Part shown: piece by piece, positions 22,778 through 33,352 of the stretch
Position numbering within the stretch: position 1 is the first letter of the stretch
Layout of the letters: every line of letters begins with the position of its first letter
Source: Euprymna scolopes
Lineage: Eukaryota; Mollusca; Cephalopoda; Sepiida; Sepiolidae
Direction: 5' to 3'
DNA length: 64,000 nt
NCBI GenBank assembly: GCA_024364805.1
Contig: CM044508.1
Span: 19,317,926 to 19,381,925, forward strand
Notes under the pieces: generated by a model
What the model saw: the letters and a program-made list of their open reading frames with translations, nothing else
Database searches by the model: none
What the model was told of the DNA's origin: nothing
Translations under genes and position numbers: made by a program

Positions 22778-23275
22778 CTGAACGTATGTGTGTGTCTGGT
22801 CACAAATAAGCAACTATATGGTTGACTATTTTAAAAAACTGATTAAATATAATGATAGAAGGTTTATCGAGGATCAGGAATGGATATTTTTATCTGGCAG
22901 AACGTAGGTGCATAATAATTGTGGGGTCTGAGTTCGCGCCTGGCCCCCAAAGTATGGAAATAAAAAAAATGAAAAAAAAAACGTTTACAAGTGTTTTTGA
23001 TAAAGATGTACATAAGAATACTTTGATAAGTATGTTTCAGCTTATATAGAGATGGTATAATAACATTGTGGTGTCTGCGTTCGCGCCTGTACTCCATAGA
23101 AATATGGCACAAACTTTAACAAAGATTTTCATATCTAATTGCGTAAGTATACTTTGATAATTATTTTTCAGTTTGAAGAAATATGTTATAATAAAATTAT
23201 TGGGTGTTCGTTCGCGCTTGACCTCCATAGAATGTAAATATGTAACAAAGTTTAACAAGGTTTTTTAAAAAGAGG
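22737..23275 (+). repeat. Element RB copy 1: (TA)n head plus ~135 bp internal tandem units
   Basis: A (TA)n tract (22737-22774) runs into AAAGCTGAACGTATGTGTGTG and a single-copy stretch. Three diverged units of ~135-145 bp follow, each with a TATAATAA..TTGTGGGGTCTGCG core then TTCGCGCCT...CTCCATAGAA, at about 22905, 23053 and 23187. The same architecture recurs at 47820-48470. A mobile non-autonomous element with central tandem repeats, such as the Helentron-type DINE-TR group, is a possible reading. No ends diagnostic of that group were confirmed. Confidence 0.6.
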
Positions 23276-25610
23276 TGAGGGTCAACAATAACACTTAAGC
23301 TTTAATCTTGATTCAGGTTAGCTTTTATTTATTTTTTAGTGGAATCATATTGTGTCGAATAAATTCAATTCATAAATTCACGTTCTTATTAAAGTGAAAG
23401 CCAAAAACAAAGTCGGAACTTTAGACAATTTTCGACACAAATTTTGCATAATTTGTTTTCTTCCTTCTCCACTTGAACAGGGCACTCTTTTTAAAATAGA
23501 TAAATATATAAATAATAAAAAATAAGAATGTTACTTGTTATCGTGTCAAAAGAAGTAAAAAAATTCTGCTCACGTGATTATGTGTCTTTTTAAAAACATT
23601 TACATAACATTTTTTATTTTTATATCTGTTTAAGCTTTTTTGTCAGTGTACTAGAAGGAATGCAGTTGATTACAACCCTTTCTGCTATTCTACACATTAC
23701 AATAGTACAACCCTGAATCCGACGGCGCAATACTACACCGTTCAACACTGTAAAATTGAAACGAAGCTGTTCTGCTTGAAAAGGGTGCCATTTTCTTCGT
23801 ATATATATATATAGCTTCTTTGCTTTAAAAAACCAAAAGTAATTACGTGTTGATTTTTTTGATATCCCATTTTGCTGTTTCGGATTATTTTACTAAAGTA
23901 AGTAAAGCTTCATTATTTTTCAAAACTGTTTTTGTTTCTTTGCTTTTCGATAGTTCGTCGATATTATTTAGTAAGAGTGTTTAGCATAAAAGCCAACAAA
24001 CGACTACCTGAAAAAATAAATATACAAGAAATTAATGTTAACATAGTCACTAAAAGTACAGTTCATGTTTTTGTTTGTTTTGAAATAGATTTTAATGCTC
24101 TTTACTTGAAATAATTTCAGCGAACCGAAAATAAAAAGAAAGTTGAGGCGATAACTAATTAAATGAATTTTTATATAAACTACACATGCCATAATCGAAT
24201 ATTCCTCCAGCACAAAATAACGGAAAACATTAAAATATGTTTATAAATATTCTTTACGTTGACGGAACTCTCTTAAATTGTTAACACAGAATGCTCAGGT
24301 GCCCCTCTTTCAAATTGAAAACGGGGCCCTCCATTTTAAAGTCGCTGCCTTTTTGATTTTTTTAAACTCGTTCGTGAACCAAAAAGAAAATTATTTTATA
24401 AACTACTTAAAATACAAACCAATGAACTTTTCTACCATAAAATGAACTTTTATTGACTATAGTAACATTCATTTCTTGTATATTTATATTATTATATATA
24501 TAACCTTTTCTATTTTTAAGGAAACATTATTTTGTTGGTCACTCTTGGTTACGAATGGAAAGAAAGTTGATATAAAAAAATATATTTTCACGAAAATTAT
24601 CTTTACTTTCATCATATTCTCCTTAGAATAAAATTTTGGAGTATCAAAACCTATCTCTTTACAACCCCCTCCTTTTCATGATCTATCATACTTTCATCAA
24701 TCGCAGTCCATTTTCTGTGGGCTGTTTTTGAACCCAGTTAACGATGGCACTCGGAAACAACACGTTGTAGAACTAGTCTTAAGGAACAGTAGACAAAGAA
24801 TAACTCTCGACTCTTTTATTCTAATTGAACAATAAACCGTTTATTTCGTCCTCATCATCAATCCCTGTGTTCATTTTATAAAACACAGTAGAATACCGGA
24901 GTTCAGTTGCCCTAGGATACCGTTTTCCTTAGGTTTCAATGTGGAATATGATGTTTTTCAGCCCCTAGTTGCGGTATTTGCCTCGCATTACGGTGTTATT
25001 CATAATCTTATTTGATTATATACATGTGTATTATATACCGTACTGTATCGTGTAACTCATTTTTAATACGCGGAGTTCTAACCTAGATACCTTTTATTTT
25101 TGTCTGTCACGCCTCTTTTTATAAGATACCTTAATTGTCAAACGTATTCATTAATCGGACGTATGTTATAAGATCCTCGTAATATCAGCTTAATTTATTT
25201 GAGAGTGACCATAATATTATGATTATACAAAGTAAATATAAAATATATAATAAATGTTAAATTATACAAATCATTGCTCGATATCATACGTTTTTCTCTT
25301 TCATTTTTTTTTCGATCAAAACGATAGGAACTTGAATTGTTTATTTTAGTCTAGATTGACAAGCATTCAGTCATTATCTCAGAAAAAAACTACGCCATTG
25401 CAATCAATGGTGAATTACTACGTTTAATTTTATGTAAGCATGTGTACATGCGTTTATACGCGAACGTTTTTTTTTTACTTTTATAGATGTGTATATGGTT
25501 GTGTCTGTGTTGAGGTTAATGGAGAGGGTTCCTCGATTTTTCATTCTTTTTCTTAGTAATACAGGCTCTAGGGAAAATGTTTTTTTTTCTTAAGTAGAAA
25601 ATAGCAAAAT
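23276..25610. other. 2.3 kb of AT-rich DNA without recognised features
   Basis: No repeat partner in the window and only short frames (60-69 codons). Small TA tract near 23800. Could be single-copy intergenic or intronic DNA. Confidence 0.5.
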
Positions 25611-25619
25611 AATTTAAGG

Positions 25620-26060
25620 GATACAATTTGTTTCAATGAAGACAATTATGAAAGAAGGGAGAGAAAAAGAACGGTAGAAATAACGAAGTGAAAATAAAGA
25701 ACAGCTGGAAAAAGTATCGTTGTGAAACATGAGGAAAATAAAGTTGGTGTGATTGTGATGGAAAGAAAGAAGGAAGAAAATAAAGAACGGATTATTAGAA
25801 TAAAAAAAATATTTTAGACGCAAAAATAACAAGTGTATAATAAGAGAGGGCTTCGTTGGGCGGACACAAAGAGAAATAAGAGAGGAAGATAAAAAGAAAG
25901 AGAAAATCAATGAAAAGAATGAGATAAAAAAGAAAGAAAATAGACTGACGTTTGGAGAAGATAAAGAAAAAAAGGGAGAGGAAAAAATGAGACAGGATTG
26001 ATATGAACTAAGGAAAGTAGGTATGCATTAATGGTGGTAGAAATAATTAAGTATGGGATA
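25620..26060 (+). repeat. Purine-rich low-complexity tract
   Basis: The plus strand is dominated by A and G (GAAAGAAGGGAGAGAAAAAG-like) over several hundred bases and continues into the duplicated block. The antisense frame at 25614-25910 is a composition effect. Confidence 0.7.
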
Positions 26061-26061
26061 A

Positions 26062-28343
26062 AAAGGTATAGAGAAAAGCAAAGTAGAAAGGAGGAAAAAA
26101 ACTAAAGAATACCGAAAATCAAGGAAAGGTGATAAGCTTTAAAAAAAAACGAAAAGAAATGTAAATAATTAATTTGTGGGTAAATAGAAATGTGGATGTA
26201 AAAGAAAATGATGAGAGAAATAAGAAAGACAGAATGGTAAAGAATAGGGACTCCCAAATTGGAAAAAAGGGTGATGGGAGGAGAAATCGTTATATAATTA
26301 TTTACATAACAGGAACAAAAAAATAAGATAAATAAAGAAAAGAATTACAAAAAAGAGAGAGAAAACAATAGCGAAAAAAAAATTTTAATAAAAGAACAGT
26401 AGCAACAAATACTGCATCCAAGATGGAAGGAGGTAATGAATAGTGACAACGATGCAACATTGCAACGATGGAGTTAGAACTTGGCTGAGTGCGGGACCAA
26501 TTAGATTAAGACATGGACCCTATTTGAAAGGGAAAAGACTAGCTCAGGTTTAACATAAATACTTGGTAGGTTTGTAGAGATACAGGCTATTCCGAGANNN
26601 NNNNNNNNNNNNNNNNNNNNNNNNNNNNNNNNNNNNNNNNNNNNNNNNNNNNNNNNNNNNNNNNNNNNNNNNNNNNNNNNNNNNNNNNNNNNNNNNNNNN
26701 NNNNNNNNNNNNNNNNNNNNNNNNNNNNNNNNNNNNNNNNNNNNNNNNNNNNNNNNNNNNNNNNNNNNNNNNNNNNNNNNNNNNNNNNNNNNNNNNNNNN
26801 NNNNNNNNNNNNNNNNNNNNNNNNNNNNNNNNNNNNNNNNNNNNNNNNNNNNNNNNNNNNNNNNNNNNNNNNNNNNNNNNNNNNNNNNNNNNNNNNNNNN
26901 NNNNNNNNNNNNNNNNNNNNNNNNNNNNNNNNNNNNNNNNNNNNNNNNNNNNNNNNNNNNNNNNNNNNNNNNNNNNNNNNNNNNNNNNNNNNNNNNNNNN
27001 NNNNNNNNNNNNNNNNNNNNNNNNNNNNNNNNNNNNNNNNNNNNNNNNNNNNNNNNNNNNNNNNNNNNNNNNNNNNNNNNNNNNNNNNNNNNNNNNNNNN
27101 NNNNNNNNNNNNNNNNNNNNNNNNNNNNNNNNNNNNNNNNNNNNNNNNNNNNNNNNNNNNNNNNNNNNNNNNNNNNNNNNNNNNNNNNNNNNNNNNNNNN
27201 NNNNNNNNNNNNNNNNNNNNNNNNNNNNNNNNNNNNNNNNNNNNNNNNNNNNNNNNNNNNNNNNNNNNNNNNNNNNNNNNNNNNNNNNNNNNNNNNNNNN
27301 NNNNNNNNNNNNNNNNNNNNNNNNNNNNNNNNNNNNNNNNNNNNNNNNNNNNNNNNNNNNNNNNNNNNNNNNNNNNNNNNNNNNNNNNNNNNNNNNNNNN
27401 NGGTTTGTAGAGATACAGGATATTCCGAGAGATGAATACTTTTCGAGCATGGTAGATGTACCCCACCTTGCAGCAGCCTAGCAATTTTTTAAATGTATTT
27501 GCCGAGTTATCAAAAGAAAAAAAATAAGTAGAAAATAAAGAAAAACAGATAACAAAACAGGCGATAGAAATGTCAATAAAATTTTTGCCATAGAACGAAA
27601 TTAATTTAACTGCCATGAAAAGCTAGAATGGCCTCGGAGTGGCATAATTTTACATTAAATTTTCTCCGCTGAGCAAAGTTGGTAAATTTATTTCAATTTC
27701 AGCTTTTTTGTTTCATTGCCCATTTACGGTTCCATGATTTTTTAAAAACATAATATCAATTTTATCCAGTGCAGGGATCTTTAAATTTGTCACTGAATAC
27801 TTTATTTTTATCATTGACAATTGCATTTTCACGGACCCTCCCCACGCAAAAATCATGATCCCCCAGATTTTCAACATCAGTAATATGCTCGCATTTGAAT
27901 GAGGTATGTTCTGTTTAACGAATGAAACTTAAAGATTGTATTTCTCTTCATATAAAAAATCATGCTCTTCTGAATCAGTGATGTTCGACCCGAATAAGTC
28001 GACAATTTGTTTCTACTTTTAAAGATCAATAAACGGCTCATTTAAAAGAAAAATTTTCTCAACTTACGTTTATGATTTTTTAAGTGAGAATCGTTTATCC
28101 AGATTATTTGGAGTCTTCGGACTACTGTTCTTATATTAACTTTTGTTCTGACAATGTTACAGGGGATGTAACCTCCGAACTGCTTCATACGTATATTTTC
28201 AATAAGGATCTGTGACGCAGTGGTAACCACAGTAAAGTACTTGGAAAAAATCAGTTGCAAATTTGATATTCTTCTCGGGGTTCATTTGTCAGTACGGGTG
28301 ATCGAAAAAGTGCAGTTACATAAGATACATAAGATCTCTATCG
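26062..28343 (+). repeat. Tandem segmental duplication, copy 1 (contains an N gap)
   Basis: 26062-26597 and 27402-28343 align end to end with 28350-29830, about 10-15% diverged by eye. Shared marks are GGAGTTAGAACTTGGCTGAGTG, ACCTTGCAGCAGCCTAGCAA and TTGGAGTCTTCGGACTACTG. The copy ends inside a SINE head (about 28207-28343). A minus-strand SINE tail sits at about 28085-28175. Without the Ns, copy 1 is ~1,478 bp, almost the same as copy 2. Confidence 0.85.
26598..27401. other. Assembly gap, 804 Ns, flanked by the same 29 bp
   Basis: 26569-26597 on the left and 27402-27430 on the right are the same 29 bases with one difference. The duplicate copy (28888-28917) has this sequence once and no insert. 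The gap may be zero or negative in length, or may hide extra copies of a repeat. Frames that cross it are artefacts. Confidence 0.9.
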
Positions 28344-28349
28344 ACTTAT

Positions 28350-29830
28350 GTATAAAGAAAAGCAAAGCAGAAAGGAGGAGAAACGAAAGAATACCAAAAA
28401 TCAAAGAAAAATTATAAGCTTAAAAAAAGACGAAAAGGAATGTTAAAGAATTAATTTGTGGGTAAATCAATGAGATAAATAAATAAAAATGGGGATAAAA
28501 AAGAAAATGCTGAGAGAAATAAGAAAGACAGAATGATTTAGAATAGGGAATCCCGGTATGAAAAAAAGGGCGATGGGAGGAGAAATTGTTACTTATTAAT
28601 GTACAGTACAGGGGAAAAAAATAAGATAAATAAAGAGAAGAATTTAAAAAAAAAGGAAAGAAAACAATAGGGAAAAAATGTTTAATAAAAGAACAGTAGC
28701 AACAAATACTACATCCAAGACGAAAGGAGGTAATGTATAGTGACAACGATGCAACATTGCAGCGATGGAGTTAGAACTTGGCTGAGTGCGGGACCAATTA
28801 GATTAAGACGTGGACCTTATTTGAAAGGGAAAAGACTAGTCATATATACGCCATATCCGGTTTAACATAACTACTCAATACATGATGGGTTTGTAGAGAT
28901 ACAGGATATACCGAGAGACAAATACTTTTTTGAGCATGGTAGATGTATCCCACCTTGCAGCAGCCTAGCAATGTCCCAAATGTATTTGTTAAGTTATCAA
29001 AAGAAAAAAAATAAGTAAAAGATAAAGAAGAAAAACAGATAACAAAACAGTGGATAGAAATATCAATTCCCCCCCCCCATATCAGGAAATTAATTTAACT
29101 GCCATGGAAAGCTAGAATTGCATCAGAGTGGCATAATTTTACATTATCTCCACTGAGCCAAGTTGGTAAATTTATTTCAATTTCAGCTTTTTTTTTTCAT
29201 TGCCTATTTACGGTTCTACGATTATTTAAAAACATAATAAGTTTATCCAGTGCAGCGATCTCTCAATTTGTCACTGAATCCTTTATTCTTATCATTGCAA
29301 ATTGTATTTTTACGGATGCCCACACGCCAAAATCATGATCCCCCAGATTTTCAACATCAGTAAATATGCTCGCATTCGAATGAGGTTTATTCTTATTAAC
29401 GAATAGACATAAAAATTGTATTTCTCTTCATATAAAAAAATAATGCTCTTCTGGATTAGTGCAGTTCGACCCGATTAGGTTGACAATCTGTTTCTACTTT
29501 TAAAGATTAACAAACGGCTTATTTAAAAGAAAACTTTTCTCAACTTACGTTTCAGATTTTTTTTAAGTGAGGATCGGTTATCCGTATTATTTGGAGTCTT
29601 CGGACTACTGTTCTTATATTGACTTTCATTCTGACAATGTTACAGGCCATGCAACCTACGAACAGCTTCATATGTATATTTTCAACAAGGATCCCTGACG
29701 CACAGATTAGATTACTTAGAAAAAATCGGTTGCAAATTAAAAATTCTTCTGAAGGTTCATTTATCAGTACGGTTGATCGAAAAAATACAGTTACATAAGA
29801 TACTTAAGATCTCTATCGACTTATAGCTTA
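28350..29830 (+). repeat. Tandem segmental duplication, copy 2
   Basis: Follows copy 1 directly in the same orientation, ~1.48 kb. Its right end is the head of a SINE that continues to about 30000, whereas copy 1 loses the SINE body at the junction. Confidence 0.85.
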
Positions 29831-30000
29831 CAGATTAACAGCACGCTACCACCCTGAAGTAAATAAAGTGTTCCGTTAAAAATATTGTCTAGATCCGCGA
29901 GTTAGACAGAAAAATTCCTGAGTTTACAAGATACACTTGAAGAAGGTCGGAAGTTACATCTATTGAAATGTTGTGAAAAATGACATTTAATATGAGTATA
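29690..30000 (+). repeat. tRNA-headed SINE, copy S3
   Basis: The head has ATCGGTTGCAAATT and an AGGTTCATTTAT B-box-like block. The body has GCTACC, GTGTTCCGTTAAAAATATT, TTACATCTATTGAAATG and a tail shared with S1 and S2. The homologous head in copy 1 of the duplication (28207-28343) reads TGACGCAGTGGTAACCACAG, close to an A box. Confidence 0.65.
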
Positions 30001-30811
30001 GAAATAAATAAGAAGGTAAGGGTCTGAGAAGGGAAGAGATTTTTAAAAAGAATCAAAAGTTATAAAGTCAGTAAATACTGTGTAGAGGAAAAGACGAATT
30101 AATGAGTGAAGGAAGGAAGACGCAGATAAAAGATCAAGAAAGACAAAATAATTTTTAGTATAAGTTGAAGATTGTCGTCGAATTTGCTGAAATCTAAATA
30201 TATCATAAACAATTCAAATGAACTCTACCTCATTTTGTTGTATAGCAGAGAATGATATACAGAAGAAGATGATTCATACCTTTCTGTCCGGAGGTCCTTT
30301 GTCTTCCTGATGCTGGGCACTGTGATGAATGTCCACCGCACTGACACAATAAGACGATTGAGACATACCTGACTTTTCTTCTTTGTTAACCATAGGACAA
30401 CGACTTTATATTTTATAAATATAAATTTATTTCGGATATCTCAGTGTTCATACGTGTCTGCTACCTATCTACATGGTGTGTTTTTCTGGTCTCGCTTCTC
30501 GGTCTTTGGAGTAAGTCTTCACACCAAATCAAAACTATCTGTTCTAACTTTTTTGCCTTTCAGTTCTGGTGACATAACAGATTAAAGGACACGTCTCTTT
30601 ATCTTGACCCCAGGTACCCCTTTCTAAATTTGGCGTGATAAATAGTATGTATTAATAATTGTTTGGTATTTCTAAATTCTTATATCTATAGCTAAATCTA
30701 AAAATATATCACTTAACTATTCACATAATTAACTTTGAGCTAAACCTATTTTACCAAAACAATATTTCTATTATTAGCCTAGCAAGGTCACTGGTTTTGT
30801 CCACTTACCAC
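30001..30811. other. Unassigned DNA
   Basis: No coding signature or repeat partner recognised. Confidence 0.5.

Positions 30812-30863
<52 letters not shown>
30812..30863. repeat. (GATA)n microsatellite
   Basis: About 13 perfect tetranucleotide units. Confidence 0.98.
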
Positions 30864-31499
30864 ATTGTCGATAACAGATGATTAATATTTATAATCCTAG
30901 TATTATCTGTCTATTGTCTCGGAATAAATAACCTTTTTTTTAAATACGAAGCCTTTCATTTGCATAACAGGTGACAAGATAGCAAACATATAAATAGAGG
31001 GTGCTACCATTTTGTTTTGTGTTCTTTTCTCTTCTTTTTACCTGATAACGAACATTACACACTGCATAAAAACAGGTTTGTATCAATTCTCTTTTAAATC
31101 ATTAAATCACACTTTTAATGATTTTTTTCTAAATGTTATAATTATCTTTTCTCTCCAAGTCATCGTTTTTCTTTATTATCACATATTTTATTTACAACTT
31201 CATAACTTCTTCTAAGCTAGTTAGGAGTTAATAACCTTCCTTGACCTGACTGGCCTCCAAATGCATCACGGATAGCGTTCGTCATACTCAAGCAGTGAAC
31301 ACATACTCAGACTTTTTCCGCCGGTTTGCAGACAAGCACACAAGTCCCTTCAAATGTTTAGTTTACTTACATGTGTATACTTATCTACTATTGCATATGA
31401 TTTTATTTAATTTGTATTAATCTCATTTTTGCAAAGAAAATCAGGTCCTATGGATATACATATTAAACCAAGTCTCCTCAAAGGCGATTCCACCCAACC
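30864..31499. other. Unassigned AT-rich DNA
   Basis: A 67-codon hydrophobic frame at 31012-31215 is composition-driven. Nothing else recognised. Confidence 0.5.
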
Positions 31500-32370
31500 A
31501 TGCTCCTCATTATCATAATCGCAAGAAACGTCTTCCTTTTCCTACGATAACGAGGACAAAATCATCGTCAAAACATCGAAAAAAAACCCTGAATTCTTTT
31601 ACCATTAAACACCCTGCATATACGTTGGTAATGTTTGAAAACCATGCATTACTTATGAATTGATATTGAACATTTTAGCTCCGAAGTATTTGCTGCTTTT
31701 ATATTCAGATATGCCATAAAATAAAATAATGCCGTCGTTTTTGTCGTCGTTGTCGTTGTCGAAGACGACGCCTTTGTAAAAACATCCACAAAACTGATTT
31801 CTTATACCATATACACGCAGCATGTACAATGGTGATGTTTCAAATTCATTCATTACATATGTATTTATACATTAAAGAGATTAACTTCCAAATATTTGTG
31901 AAATTTCTATAAGAGTTTTCGAAATAACTTTAAATAAACAAACGCCGATCTTTGTCGACAACAACAACGACGATCACGTCTTCGACAAAACATCAACAAA
32001 ACTGAGTTTTTTTTTTACAATAGAACATACTGCGTGTACATTGGTAATGTTTAAGAACTACGCATTGCATATGTATTGATATATTGCAGACTTTATCTTC
32101 AAAATATTCGCGACTTTTATATTAACATTTTTCTAAAAGCTTAAAAAATAACAGTGACGGCTTCGTCATAACTAAATTGAAGAGATTAGCTCCCAAATAG
32201 TTGCGTTTAAATGTCGAAAGATAAATCCGGAAATTTATTCAACGAAATAAAAACAAATTTATTGTTGCCAACTAAATTGAAGAGGTTAGCTTCCAAATAT
32301 TTGCGATTTTTTTATTATTCCAAAAGATAAATACGGCAATTTATTCAATGAAATAAAACAAAATTATTTT
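31500..32370. repeat. Degenerate tandem repeat, ~205 bp period, then a ~105 bp pair
   Basis: The phrase TTGGTAATGTTT (or ATGGTGATGTTT) recurs near 31625, 31829 and 32040. Each time it is preceded by ACAAAACATC.ACAAAACTGA-type and CGTCGTTGTCG-type sequence. At 32165-32360, two ~106 bp units carry AACTAAATTGAAGAG.TTAGCT and CCAAATA.TTGCG. Units are too diverged to call exact borders. Confidence 0.6.
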
Positions 32371-32479
32371 TTGCTAATAATTATATTTACGCTAAATATT
32401 TTGCTAAATAATATTCCGTAAGTTTTTATCGGAATAAATCATTAGAAAATATACTCGATTATTTCCAAGCTAAACTCTT

Positions 32480-32582
<103 letters not shown>

Positions 32583-32747
32583 AGAATAAACTGAGTTTAT
32601 TTTACTAGCTGAGTTTATTTTACTTGTAAATATTAACTCTTTAATATTCATAATTATATATATATATATATATTTAAAAGAGTGTAGCCATCAACAATTG
32701 TGGTTTTTTTTAAGGTTTTCGTCCTATTTTTATTTTAAAATATTTTT

Positions 32748-32785
32748 ATAACGCGTTTCGAGCTTAGAGCGTGCTCTCTTCAGAT
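32748..32785 (-). ncRNA. Hammerhead-ribozyme-like core
   Basis: The minus strand reads CTGAAGA, then GAGC...GCTC as a 4 bp stem, then GAAACGCGTT. CTGANGA and GAAA are the invariant halves of the hammerhead core, with a short ACGCGT region in the place of stem III. Penelope-like elements are known to carry minimal hammerheads of this kind. Stem I is weak here, so activity is doubtful. The 99-codon minus frame at 32730-33029 runs through this motif and is not a supported gene. Confidence 0.5.
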
Positions 32786-33004
32786 GTTTTCGTAAAAAGT
32801 TTTTCTTTAAAATAGGAGTCTGTAGAGTTAATTTTTCTCCGCTGATACTAAATGTGTTTTTCAGAGCGATGTGTGGTCTCAGACATTCTGACTCCAACTG
32901 TAAGTGTTCAAAGTGTCCGGTCAAAGTTAGATTCAAAGAAGGGTTTATTTGGTGAAGGTTTTTTATGGCTTTTTTAGGGTTCTTCTTAAAGACTTTCTTT
33001 CCCC

Positions 33005-33142
33005 ATGCATAGCATACACTCACACACAATCACACACGCATACATATATATTCATGTACATGTACACATGCATACGCACACGCACACAGACACACACACA
33101 CATACACACACGCACATACATAGAAATATATGTAGGAGCATA
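33005..33142. repeat. CA-rich simple repeat
   Basis: Interrupted (CA)n with CATACA and CACGCA variants. It merges into the palindrome that follows. Confidence 0.95.
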
Positions 33143-33228
33143 CATATATACATACCCACCTACACACTCACACACGTACTCACACACATCCACCACTAAC
33201 AGGTCAATTATTTTTATTTTTTTATTTT

Positions 33229-33266
<38 letters not shown>

Positions 33267-33352
33267 AAAATAAAAAAATAAAAATAATTGACCTGTTAGT
33301 GGTGGATGTGTGTGAGTACGTGTGTGAGTGTGTAGGTGGGTATGTATATATG
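33143..33352. repeat. Perfect 210 bp palindrome
   Basis: 33143-33247 is the exact reverse complement of 33248-33352, centred in a (TA)n tract. The arms contain CA-rich sequence and CACTAACAGGTCAATTATT. No spacer. It may be a very young inversion, a foldback structure, or a read or assembly artefact. Confidence 0.95.

Noticed and set aside
26501-27616. Long minus-strand frames of 371 and 287 codons
   Set aside because: They run through the N gap; the only real residues are from the repeated flanks.
31500-32370. CRISPR-like regular spacing
   Set aside because: Units are ~205 bp, diverged throughout, in a eukaryotic repeat context; no short identical repeats with unique spacers.
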